Shown here: positions 6,442 to 13,898 of the stretch, one piece after another
How the letters are laid out: the number at the start of each line of letters is the position of its first letter
Numbering within the stretch: the first letter of the stretch is position 1
Assembly (NCBI GenBank): GCA_046730475.1
Contig: JBKPIY010000027.1
Coordinates: 1-26,934, forward strand
DNA: 26,934 bases
Direction of reading: 5' to 3'
Origin: JBKPIY01 sp046730475
Lineage (GTDB): Bacteria > Actinomycetota > Thermoleophilia > Solirubrobacterales > 70-9
Notes under the pieces: model-generated
Databases searched by the model: none
What the model saw: the letters and a program-made list of their open reading frames with translations, nothing else
What the model was told of the DNA's origin: nothing
Made by a program: the position numbers and the translations under genes

Positions 6442-6475
6442 CCCCACCGCCAACCAACGACCGGGGGGACAGCAG

Positions 6476-7636
6476 ATGCCGCCACTGATCGGCTTCGAAG
6501 AGGCACTGAAGCTCGGCGAGCTCAGCGGTCGCGACGAGATCTCGCGGCTGGTCGAGCGCGCCTGGGAGGTGCGGACCGAGCGCTTCGGCGACTCGACCGA
6601 CATGTGCTCGCTGGTGAACGCGAAGTCGGGCGGCTGCGCCGAGGACTGCGGATTCTGCGCCCAGTCGCGCTACGCCGAGGCCGACACCCCGATGCACGCG
6701 ATGATGGAGCCGGAGCAGATCCTCGAGCACGCGAAGGCAGCCGAGGCGGCCGGCGCTCATCGCTTCTGCATGGTCACCCAGGGCCAGGGCCTCTCGAGGC
6801 GGGACTTCGAGAAGATCCTCGAGGGCGCCCGGCTGGTCTCCGAGCACACTAACCTGAAGCGCTGCGCCTCGATCGGCCATCTGTCGGTCGATCGGGCCAG
6901 GAAGCTGAAGCAGGCAGGGATCCAACGCGTTCACCACAACGTCGAGTCGGCGCGCTCCTACTACCCGGAGGTCTCGACGACGGTCCGCTACGAGGGTAGG
7001 CTGCGGACGATCGACGCGGTCAAGGGGGCGGGGCTCGAGAGTTGCGTCGGGGGGATCCTCAACCTCGGGGAGACCCCGCGCCAGCGGGTGGAGATGGCCT
7101 TCGAACTGGCCGAGATCAACCCCACCTCGGTGCCGATCAATCTCCTCAACCCCCGGGCGGGGACCAAGTTCGGCGACCGCGAGCTGATGGATCCCTGGGA
7201 GGTGGTCAAATGGGTGGCGATCTTCAGGTTGATCCTCCCGGGCGCGCTCTTCCGGCTCTGCGGCGGCCGGGTCGAGAACCTCGGCGAGCTCCAGCCGCTG
7301 GCGGTGAAGGCGGGGCTGAACGGGGTGATGATGGGGAACTTCCTCACCACCCTCGGCGTCGACCCCACGGAGGACCGGGCAAGCTTCGAGGAGCTCGGCC
7401 TCAACGTCGCCCGCCAGCCCGACAACGGCTCCAATCCGAGGCCCGACAACCGGTCGGGCTGGCTCGAGGGAGACACCCCTCGCACCCCGGTGGACGACCT
7501 GCTCGACAGGGAGGCGAAGGCGAACCTCTGGGATCCATCCACCCAGCTCCGGGTGATCAAGAAGAGGGGCGGGACGCCGGCCTACCCCGCCCGGCCATCG
7601 GATCGCGAGCAGGCGCCGGCCGGCTGGGGCGACTAG
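6476..7636 (+). CDS. bioB: Biotin synthase
   Basis: A radical SAM enzyme that inserts sulfur into dethiobiotin, the last step of biotin synthesis. The 386-residue protein binds the [4Fe-4S] cluster through C54, C58 and C61 (GGCAEDCGFC). The ligands of the sacrificial [2Fe-2S] cluster seen in E. coli BioB are also present: cysteines in HRFCMV, LKRCAS and ESCVGG, and an arginine in the FRLCGGR region, so this is a type I enzyme. The E. coli NHNLD substrate segment is HHNVE here. A charged tail of about 45 residues after the barrel (NGSNPRPDNR onward) makes it longer than the ~346-residue E. coli protein. ATG follows a purine-rich GGGGGGACAG site. bioF starts 11 nt after its stop, so the two are one operon. 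Confidence 0.96.
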   Translation: MPPLIGFEEALKLGELSGRDEISRLVERAWEVRTERFGDSTDMCSLVNAKSGGCAEDCGFCAQSRYAEADTPMHAMMEPEQILEHAKAAEAAGAHRFCMVTQGQGLSRRDFEKILEGARLVSEHTNLKRCASIGHLSVDRARKLKQAGIQRVHHNVESARSYYPEVSTTVRYEGRLRTIDAVKGAGLESCVGGILNLGETPRQRVEMAFELAEINPTSVPINLLNPRAGTKFGDRELMDPWEVVKWVAIFRLILPGALFRLCGGRVENLGELQPLAVKAGLNGVMMGNFLTTLGVDPTEDRASFEELGLNVARQPDNGSNPRPDNRSGWLEGDTPRTPVDDLLDREAKANLWDPSTQLRVIKKRGGTPAYPARPSDREQAPAGWGD

Positions 7637-7647
7637 ACCCGAGAGCG

Positions 7648-8868
7648 GTGGAGATCGAGGCAAGGCTCGAGGACCTGCGCCGGTCGGGGCTTCATCGCCG
7701 CCTCCGGCTGGTGGAGGGCCCACAGGGGCCGACGGTGCTGCTCGACGGCCGCCCCGTGCTCCTGCTCTGCTCGAACAATTACCTCGGCCTCGCCGACCAT
7801 CCGCGGGTCCGCCGGGCGGCCGCAGACGCCGCCCTCCGGCTGGGCGCCGGGGCCGGCGCCTCGCGGTTGATCTCGGGGAACATGGCGATCCACGCCGAGC
7901 TCGAGCGGCGCCTGGCCGAGTTCGAGGGAAAGCAGGCGGCCCTCCTGTTCGGGTCCGGCTACCTCGCCAACATCGGCACGATCTCGGCGCTCGCCGGTCG
8001 CGGCGAGGTCGTCTTCTCCGACGAGCTCAACCATGCCAGCATCATCGACGGCTGCCGGCTGGCGAGAGCCGACACCTTCGTCTACCGCCACGCCGACCTC
8101 GAGCATCTCGAGTGGGGGCTGCGCAAGGCCAGGGGGCGGAGGTCGCTGATCGTCACCGACGGGCTCTTCTCGATGGACGGTGACCTCGCGCCCCTGCCCG
8201 AGCTCGCGGAGCTCGCCCAGCGCCACCGATGCCGGCTGATAGTCGACGAGGCCCACGCGACGGGCGCTGTTGGCCCGGGCGGGCGCGGCTCGGTCGCGGC
8301 GGCCGGACTCAGCGACGAGATCGACCTGGTGATCGGGACGCTCGGGAAGGCGCTGGGCAGCTACGGCGCGTTCGTCTGCGGCTCGGTCGAGCTGATCGAG
8401 TATCTCGTGAACGTCTCCCGCCCGTTCATCTTCTCCACCGCCCCGCCGCCGCCGGCCGTGGCCGCTGCCCAGGCGGCGCTCGGGCTGCTGGTCGAGCGCC
8501 CCCGGCGAGTCGAGCGGCTCGCGGTCAACGCGGCGACCCTGCGGGAGGCGCTCAGGTCCGAGGGCCTCTCCCTCGGCCGCTCCCGAACACAGATCGTGCC
8601 GGTGATCGTAGGCGAGGCCGAGACCGCGATGGCGCTCTGCGAGCGGGCGCTGGAGCGCGGGGTCTTCGCCCAGGCGATCCGCCCGCCGACGGTGCCGGCT
8701 GGCAGCTCCCGCCTGCGGCTGTGCGCGATGGCGACTCACAGGGTCGGCGACCTGCGCTCCGCCGGTCGGGCGATCGGCCGCGCCGCTCGTGATCTGGGCC
8801 TGGTCGCTTCGGGGACGTCCGATCGCGATCGCGCCTCCGGATCCGCGCCCTTACGCCGCGCGGCGTGA
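7648..8868 (+). CDS. bioF: 8-amino-7-oxononanoate synthase
   Basis: A PLP enzyme condensing pimeloyl-CoA (or pimeloyl-ACP) with L-alanine to 8-amino-7-oxononanoate, the first step of the biotin bicycle. The 406-residue protein shows the alpha-oxoamine synthase pattern: CSNNYLGLADHP, GAGASRLISGN, LLFGSGYLAN, DELNHASIIDG, IVDEAHATGAVGP, and the PLP lysine K234 in TLGKALGSYGAF. The open frame runs far upstream through bioB, but the GTG at 7648, 11 nt after the bioB stop, gives the family's normal N-terminus. The last ~25 residues (SGTSDRDRASG onward) go beyond the conserved domain. It probably shares the bioB promoter. Confidence 0.95.
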   Translation: MEIEARLEDLRRSGLHRRLRLVEGPQGPTVLLDGRPVLLLCSNNYLGLADHPRVRRAAADAALRLGAGAGASRLISGNMAIHAELERRLAEFEGKQAALLFGSGYLANIGTISALAGRGEVVFSDELNHASIIDGCRLARADTFVYRHADLEHLEWGLRKARGRRSLIVTDGLFSMDGDLAPLPELAELAQRHRCRLIVDEAHATGAVGPGGRGSVAAAGLSDEIDLVIGTLGKALGSYGAFVCGSVELIEYLVNVSRPFIFSTAPPPPAVAAAQAALGLLVERPRRVERLAVNAATLREALRSEGLSLGRSRTQIVPVIVGEAETAMALCERALERGVFAQAIRPPTVPAGSSRLRLCAMATHRVGDLRSAGRAIGRAARDLGLVASGTSDRDRASGSAPLRRAA

Positions 8869-9014
8869 CCACGCGCCTTCCGGTCGATCCTGCAGCTCCG
8901 AAGTGCCGGGGCTCTGCGATCGCGAGTCTCACGCAAGTGGGGTGCTGCGAGCATCTTCGAGCTCGGTTCACCGTATCCCGCTCGCCCCCTTCGTGACCGG
9001 CCGCGTACTCACTC

Positions 9015-9020
9015 TAGGCT
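9015..9020 (+). promoter_or_regulatory. Putative leaderless -10 box of bioD (TAGGCT)
   Basis: TAGGCT ends 8 nt before the bioD ATG; there is no Shine-Dalgarno. A GTGACC (8993-8998) 16 nt upstream could act as a weak -35. The 160-nt gap 8869-9028 contains nothing else recognisable. This suggests bioD is transcribed separately from bioBF. Confidence 0.5.
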
Positions 9021-9028
9021 GCGGCGCT

Positions 9029-9724
9029 ATGGCGCCGAGCCCGCCAGGAGTGTTCGTCACCGGGACCGGAACCGAGGTCGGAAAGACGGTGGTGGCGGCG
9101 GTGATCGCGCGGATCGCCGCGACCGCCGGGCGGACCGTGCGGGTGTTCAAGCCCGCGGTCAGCGGACTCGACCAGTACCGGGAGAGGGTGGTGGCGGAGC
9201 CCGTGTGGGCGAGCGCGAACCGACTCCCCGACCACCTGCTGCTGCGGCTCGCGGCCGGAAGCGACCAGAGTGAGGACGAGGTCTCGCCCTACCGCTACGG
9301 GCCCGCCGCCTCCCCACAGTTGGCGGCCGCCCTGATCGGCGAGGAAATCGATCCCGCCGCCCTGATCACCGCCGCTCGCGCCGCCCGGGCGGGCGCCGAC
9401 CTGCTCGTGTGCGAAGGGGTCGGCGGGTTCCTGGTCCCGCTCACCCCGGACTACCTGGTGAGGGACTTCGCCCGCGACCTCGGGCTGCCGGTGGTGATCG
9501 CGGCCTCCCCCGGCCTCGGCACCATCAGCCACACCCTGCTCACCCTCGAATCGGTCCGGGCCGCCGGCCTGGAGGCGATCTCGGTGGTGCTGACGCCGTG
9601 GCCCGAGGTGCCGGACGAGGTGGAGCGCAACAACCGAGCGACGATCGCGCGCCTCGGAGGGGTGGCGGTGCAGACGCTTCCGCGCCTGGACCTGACTCGA
9701 CCCGAGGGCTGGCCGCGCCTGTAG
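9029..9724 (+). CDS. bioD: ATP-dependent dethiobiotin synthetase
   Basis: Closes the ureido ring of dethiobiotin from 7,8-diaminopelargonic acid, CO2 and ATP. The 231-residue protein opens with the P-loop VTGTGTEVGKT (K19), followed by KPAVSG, the substrate segment SPYRYGPAASPQLAA, and the second nucleotide motif CEGVGGFLVPLT. These are the hallmark blocks of BioD. The open frame begins upstream at 8789, but the ATG at 9029 sits immediately before the P-loop strand and 8 nt after TAGGCT. It lies 160 nt after bioF and converges on the MFS gene with a 33-nt gap. Confidence 0.94.
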   Translation: MAPSPPGVFVTGTGTEVGKTVVAAVIARIAATAGRTVRVFKPAVSGLDQYRERVVAEPVWASANRLPDHLLLRLAAGSDQSEDEVSPYRYGPAASPQLAAALIGEEIDPAALITAARAARAGADLLVCEGVGGFLVPLTPDYLVRDFARDLGLPVVIAASPGLGTISHTLLTLESVRAAGLEAISVVLTPWPEVPDEVERNNRATIARLGGVAVQTLPRLDLTRPEGWPRL

Positions 9725-9757
9725 CCCCGCGTCCGAGGGCCAAGGCCGGCGGCTCCC

Positions 9758-11299
9758 CTAGTGAGCGTCGGGGGCTGGAGTGCGAACCGCTGCCCCCACC
9801 TGGGCAGGAGTACCAACCGTGGCCTCGACCTGGGCCGCCTCGCGCTCCGGCGGCTGCGCCGCCGCCGGCCGCTCAGGCCTACCGCGGATGAGGGCAACCG
9901 CGACAACGAACCCGACCACCGAGACCGCCGCGGCCAGGCCCATCGCGGTTCCCAGCGCGTCCACGAAGGTCGCCCGGATCGCCTCATTCGCGTGCCCGAG
10001 GGCGGCGGGGTTGAAGCCGCTCCCGAGCTGGCCCTGAAAGATCGCGCCGATCGCGGCGATGCCCACCGCGCCCCCGATCATCCTCGACATCTGCAGGATC
10101 CCCGAGGCGATCCCCGCCTTGTCGACGGTGACGGCGTTCATCGCCGCGGTCGACATCGGCGACATCACCAGCGCGATCCCGATGCCCATCAGCATGAAGG
10201 CGGGCAGGATGTCGGCGTAGGTGGAGGCGACGTCGACGCCCGAGAAGATGTACATCGCCACCGACAGCACCGCGAGCCCGATCGACATCGGCCAGACGGG
10301 CCCGACCTTGTCAGAGGCCCGGCCGGCGAGCGGGGCGATGATCGCGATCAGGACGGTGGTCGGGAGGAAGCGGACCCCCGCCTCGAGCGGCGAGAACCCG
10401 AGCACGTCCTGCATGTAGATCGCCATGAAGAAGAAGCTGCCGAACATCGCGAAGGTGATGATGAAGGCGACCGCCGTGGACCCGATGAAATTGCGGGACT
10501 TGAACAGGGCGAACTGGACCATCGGCGCGGCCACGCGCTGCTCGACGAGCACGAACACGGCGAGCAGGGCGGCGCCGCCGGCGAGGAGCGAGATGATCGC
10601 GGGCGAGCCCCATCCCCACCTGTTGCCCTCGATCAGGGCGAGCACGATCGCCGTCAGCGACCCGGTCAAGGTCGCGGTTCCGAGATAGTCGACCTTTCGC
10701 TCGACCGACGGGTCGCGCGACTCCGCCACCGCGAACAGCGAGGCGAGCACGGCGGTCGCCGCCACCGGCAGGTTGATGAAGAAGATCGCGCGCCAGCTCA
10801 CGTGCTCGGTGAGGAATCCACCGACTACCGGGCCGACCGTGAGGGCCAGGGCCGAGACCCCTGCCCAGGTCCCGATCGCCTTGCCACGCTCGTTGGCGGG
10901 GAACGCATGGGTGACGATCGAGAGGGTCGCCGGCATCATCATCGCCGCGCCCACGCCCTGGATCGCCCGGCTTGCGATCAGCATCGCCGAGTCCTGGGCG
11001 AGCCCGGCGGTGGCTGACGTGATGCCGAAGATCACCACTCCGACCATGAAGAAGAGCCGGCGGCCAAAGACGTCGCCGAGGCGCCCGCCGGTGGCGAGGA
11101 GCACCGCGAAGGTGAGGGTGTAGCCGTTCAGCACCCATTCGAGCTGGCTGAGGCTCGACCCAAGGTCGCGCTGCATCGAGGGAAGGGCGACGTTGACGAC
11201 CGTGTTGTCGAGCATGATCATGAACAGGGCGAAGCACATCGCGCCCAGCGTCCACCACTTGCGGTTGTCGTCGGTGATCAGGTGGCGATATCGGGTCAC
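9758..11299 (-). CDS. MFS drug/metabolite exporter, DHA2 (EmrB/QacA) family
   Basis: A 513-residue integral membrane protein, probably with 14 transmembrane helices, that exports a compound using the proton gradient. The first helix carries the DHA2 signature LDNTVVNVALPSMQRDL, and the loop after helix 2 has motif A (GGRLGDVFGRR). VGPVVGGFLTEHVSWRAIFFINLP in the fifth-helix region is typical of antiporters. The C-terminus after about 480 is Pro/Ala-rich and cytoplasmic. The GTG start overlaps the marR stop by 4 nt (GTGA at 11296-11299), so the two are translationally coupled and the substrate is probably a ligand of the MarR regulator. Its position inside the biotin locus might point to a biotin-related metabolite, but that is speculation. 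Confidence 0.93.
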   Translation of the reverse strand: MTRYRHLITDDNRKWWTLGAMCFALFMIMLDNTVVNVALPSMQRDLGSSLSQLEWVLNGYTLTFAVLLATGGRLGDVFGRRLFFMVGVVIFGITSATAGLAQDSAMLIASRAIQGVGAAMMMPATLSIVTHAFPANERGKAIGTWAGVSALALTVGPVVGGFLTEHVSWRAIFFINLPVAATAVLASLFAVAESRDPSVERKVDYLGTATLTGSLTAIVLALIEGNRWGWGSPAIISLLAGGAALLAVFVLVEQRVAAPMVQFALFKSRNFIGSTAVAFIITFAMFGSFFFMAIYMQDVLGFSPLEAGVRFLPTTVLIAIIAPLAGRASDKVGPVWPMSIGLAVLSVAMYIFSGVDVASTYADILPAFMLMGIGIALVMSPMSTAAMNAVTVDKAGIASGILQMSRMIGGAVGIAAIGAIFQGQLGSGFNPAALGHANEAIRATFVDALGTAMGLAAAVSVVGFVVAVALIRGRPERPAAAQPPEREAAQVEATVGTPAQVGAAVRTPAPDAH

Positions 11300-11814
11300 G
11301 CGTTGATCCTCCTGCCGTAGGTCCGGTACCTCTCCTGGATCTCATCCCGCTTCAGCAGCTCCTCCAGCGCCGCCTCGAGCTTGCGGCGCTCGCCGGCCGT
11401 GAGTCCGGCGACGAATGCCTCGAGACCGCTCACCCGCGCGGAGACGACCCGGTCGGCGAGCTCGCGGCCGGAGTCGGTCAGGGAGACGCGCTTGACCCGG
11501 CGGTCCTCGGGGTCCTCCGCCCGGGTGGCGAAGCCACGCTTGACGAGGTCGTCTACCGCCCGGCTCGCCGACGGCACCGAGATCCCAAGGACCTCGGCGA
11601 CCCGCTTCACGGTGGAGTGCTCCCCGCCCACGCCGCCGCCGAGCTCGATCAGGGTCTTGAACTGGCTGAAGCTGAGGCCGCTCTCATCGATGACGCGAAA
11701 GGCGGCACCGCCGTCGGCGCTCATCACCTTTATGAACCGGGACCCGCGCCGGATCGCGAGCTCGCGATCCGCCGCGTTCGGCTCGGCCGTGCGAGAGGTG
11801 TGGCCGGTCTTCAT
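11296..11814 (-). CDS. MarR family transcriptional regulator
   Basis: A 172-residue winged-helix repressor. The recognition region is KRVAEVLGISVPSASRAVDDLVKRGFATR, followed by the wing EDPEDRRVKRVSLTDSG, which is diagnostic for MarR proteins; long N- and C-terminal helices form the dimer. The frame is open up to a TTG at 11862, but the ATG at 11814 has GGAAG upstream and follows a plausible promoter (TTGCGC, 16 nt, TAACCT). It is co-translated with the downstream exporter and probably represses both genes from the shared gap with bioA. Confidence 0.9.
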   Translation of the reverse strand: MKTGHTSRTAEPNAADRELAIRRGSRFIKVMSADGGAAFRVIDESGLSFSQFKTLIELGGGVGGEHSTVKRVAEVLGISVPSASRAVDDLVKRGFATRAEDPEDRRVKRVSLTDSGRELADRVVSARVSGLEAFVAGLTAGERRKLEAALEELLKRDEIQERYRTYGRRINA

Positions 11815-11834
11815 TGCTGCTTCCACTAACGAAA

Positions 11835-11862
11835 AGGTTACACGGATGAAAGGGTTGCGCAA
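11835..11862 (-). promoter_or_regulatory. Putative marR promoter with TTGCGCAA palindrome
   Basis: On the minus strand TTGCGC (11862-11857) and TAACCT (11840-11835) are 16 nt apart. The -35 lies in the 8-bp palindrome TTGCGCAA (11855-11862), and GAAAAGGTTA (11831) recurs as GAAAGGGTTG (11848) 17 nt away. Either could be the MarR operator; neither can be proved by reading. Confidence 0.4.
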
Positions 11863-11871
11863 GCGAAACTA

Positions 11872-11889
11872 GTGTGATGTGCGTCACAC
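11872..11889. promoter_or_regulatory. CRP/FNR-type palindrome
   Basis: A perfect TGTGA-N6-TCACA (11873-11888), extended by one more G/C pair to 18 nt, lies between divergent marR and bioA. This is the classical CRP half-site pair. Its centre is about 61-62 nt upstream of the transcript start predicted for bioA from TAAGGT, the class I activator position. No CRP-family gene is in the window. Confidence 0.6.
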
Positions 11890-11930
11890 ACGCCGCGCGA
11901 GGCGTCGACGATTGCCGCCGGGGCGCGATC

Positions 11931-11936
11931 TAAGGT
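11931..11936 (+). promoter_or_regulatory. Putative -10 box of bioA (TAAGGT)
   Basis: TAAGGT ends 13 nt before the bioA ATG. No good -35 is visible, consistent with dependence on an activator at the upstream palindrome. AGGAG touches the ATG directly, too close for a normal ribosome site. Confidence 0.4.
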
Positions 11937-11949
11937 CCGGGCCCAGGAG

Positions 11950-13305
11950 ATGGCAGCCGACCACGGCCAGCTCGACCACCGGCACCTCTGGCACCCGTTC
12001 ACCCAGCAGCGCGACTGGGTCGCGGAGCCGCCGGTGATGATCGAGCGGGCCGAGGGCAGCTATCTGATCGACACCGCCGGCCGCCGCTACCTGGACGGAA
12101 GCTCCTCGCTTTGGTGCAACCTCCACGGCCATCGTCACCCGGCGATCGACACGGCCCTTCGTGACCAGATCGAGCGGGTCGCCCACTCGACCATGCTCGG
12201 CCTCTCCCACCCCGGCGCCGCCGAGCTTGCGGGCCGCCTGGTGGAGCTCGCGCCACCCGGCCTGAGCCGGGTCTTCTACTCGGACTCGGGGTCGACGGCG
12301 GTCGAGGTGGCGCTGAAGATGGCATTCCAGTACTGGCAGCTCCGGGGCGGCCAGCACGTGCGGCGAAAGGCCTTCGTCTGCCTGGAGGAGGCCTACCACG
12401 GCGACACCATCGGGTCGGTGTCGGTGGGCGGGATCGACCTCTTCCACTCCGCCTTCGGTCCCCTCCTGTTCCGCTCCCACCGGGCGAGGCCGGGCGACAT
12501 CGATGACATGGGGCGGATCCTCGCCATGCACGAGGAGGAGATCGCGGCGGTGATCGTCGAGCCGCTGGTCCAGGGGGCGGCCGGGATGCTCGTCCATCCC
12601 CCGGGTTACCTGCGGGCGGTGAGGGAGCTGTGCGACCGCCACCGGATCCTCCTGATCTGCGATGAGGTGGCGACTGGATTCGGGCGGACGGGGACGATGT
12701 TCGCCTCCGAGCGCGAGGGGGTGAGCCCCGACCTCCTCTGTTTGGCGAAGGGGATCACCGGCGGCTACATGCCGCTCGCGGCCACCCTCGCCCGCGAGCG
12801 GATCTACGAGGCCTTCCTCGGCGTCCACCAGGAGTTCAAGACCTTCTTCCACGGCCACACCTACACCGGCAACCCGCTCGCCTGCGCCGCGGCCCTCGCC
12901 TCGCTCGACGTGTTCGAGGAGGAGCGCACCCTCGTTCGCCTCCAGCCGAAGATCAGGACGCTGCACGAGCTGCTCGAGGGAATCGAGGTGATGCCCGAGG
13001 TCCGCGAGGTCCGCCGCTGCGGCTTCATGGTGGGGATCGACCTCGGCGATCACGACCCCGCGCTTCGGATGGGCCACCGGGTGACGCTCGAGGCGCGACG
13101 GCGGGGGGTGATCGTCCGCCCGCTCGGCGACGTGATCGTGTTGATGCCACCGCTGTCGATCTCCAAGGGCGACCTCCTGAGGCTGGTGACAGTGACCGCG
13201 GACTCGATCGAGGCGGCGCACCTCGCCGCCCACGGCCCGGCCCAGACGCCGAGCGGGAGGGCGGCGGCGGTGCTGCTGGACTCGCCGCTCCGCGACGCCG
13301 CTTAG
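11950..13305 (+). CDS. bioA: Adenosylmethionine--8-amino-7-oxononanoate aminotransferase
   Basis: A PLP class III aminotransferase converting 8-amino-7-oxononanoate to 7,8-diaminopelargonate with SAM as amino donor, between BioF and BioD in the pathway. The 451-residue protein has the BioA opening LWHPFTQ, then DGSSSLWCNLHGHRHP, SDSGSTAVEVALKMA, EEAYHGDTIG, CDEVATGFGRTGTMFA, and the PLP lysine K267 in LAKGITGGYMPL. TGNPLACAAALASL follows. The ATG is the only start giving the usual N-terminus; its ribosome site is abnormal. It is divergent from marR and separated from bioD by the exporter pair, so it has its own promoter. Confidence 0.95.
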   Translation: MAADHGQLDHRHLWHPFTQQRDWVAEPPVMIERAEGSYLIDTAGRRYLDGSSSLWCNLHGHRHPAIDTALRDQIERVAHSTMLGLSHPGAAELAGRLVELAPPGLSRVFYSDSGSTAVEVALKMAFQYWQLRGGQHVRRKAFVCLEEAYHGDTIGSVSVGGIDLFHSAFGPLLFRSHRARPGDIDDMGRILAMHEEEIAAVIVEPLVQGAAGMLVHPPGYLRAVRELCDRHRILLICDEVATGFGRTGTMFASEREGVSPDLLCLAKGITGGYMPLAATLARERIYEAFLGVHQEFKTFFHGHTYTGNPLACAAALASLDVFEEERTLVRLQPKIRTLHELLEGIEVMPEVREVRRCGFMVGIDLGDHDPALRMGHRVTLEARRRGVIVRPLGDVIVLMPPLSISKGDLLRLVTVTADSIEAAHLAAHGPAQTPSGRAAAVLLDSPLRDAA

Positions 13306-13337
13306 CTCCCGGCGGACCGGGGTCGATACTGGCTGTG

Positions 13338-13898
13338 ATGAACCTGCGGCTGGGCCGTAGTGTGGATATGAGCAGCGCCGCCACAGCGACGGCGACCGCG
13401 AGCGGGCAGGTTGATGAGAAGCGGCTCCAGTTCGAGGCGTTGTACCGCGAGTCGCGCGACGCCGTCTACGGCTACGTCGCGGGGCTGATCCGCGACCGCT
13501 CCGCCGCCGAGGAGGTGACGGCGCAAGCGTTCGAGCGCGCCTGGCGGAAACGGCGCCAGCTCGACCCCCGCCGGGGCTCGGCCCGTGCCTGGCTGTTCGG
13601 GATCGCCCGGAACGCCGCCCTCGACGAGCTGCGGCGGCGCGCCCGCCTGACCGAGCTCCGCGAGGGCACCACCGATTCCGGTGGCGGCGCCGGGGAGGCC
13701 GCGATCGAGCGGGCGGCGTTGCGCGATGCGGTCGATCGGCTCTCAGGCCGTGAGCGGGAGCTGATCGCGCTCAAGTACTTCGCCGGCCTCTCGAACGCCG
13801 AGATCGCCAGCGTGATCGGCACCAGCGAGACCAACGCCGGTACCAAGCTGCACCGAACGATGGAAAAGCTGAGGAGGGCCTGCGATGACGCCGCTTGA
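13338..13898 (+). CDS. ECF-type RNA polymerase sigma factor
   Basis: A 186-residue two-domain sigma factor. Region 2 runs from FEALYRESRDAVYGYV through AEEVTAQAFERAWR and ARAWLFGIARNAALDELRRR. Region 4 has LSGRERELIALKYFAGLSNAEIASVIGTSE and a helix ending KLHRTMEKLRRA. Nothing resembling regions 1 or 3 is present, as expected for ECF proteins. The ATG at 13338 lies 7 nt after GATACT; a later ATG (13368) has TAGTGT only 4 nt away, too close for a transcript start, so the first is preferred. There is no Shine-Dalgarno at either. It overlaps the downstream DUF4349 gene by 14 nt, the usual layout for a sigma/anti-sigma pair. Confidence 0.88.
   Translation: MNLRLGRSVDMSSAATATATASGQVDEKRLQFEALYRESRDAVYGYVAGLIRDRSAAEEVTAQAFERAWRKRRQLDPRRGSARAWLFGIARNAALDELRRRARLTELREGTTDSGGGAGEAAIERAALRDAVDRLSGRERELIALKYFAGLSNAEIASVIGTSETNAGTKLHRTMEKLRRACDDAA

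Noticed and set aside
6476..7636. Type II biotin synthase using a different auxiliary cluster
   Set aside because: The cysteines and arginine that hold the [2Fe-2S] cluster of type I BioB are all present.
9725..9757. Terminator between bioD and the MFS gene
   Set aside because: Only GGCC-AA-GGCC can pair and there is no T-run; too weak to call.
11848..11870. Long MarR operator palindrome around TTGCGCAA
   Set aside because: Symmetry does not extend beyond 8 bp; kept only as a low-confidence part of the promoter entry.
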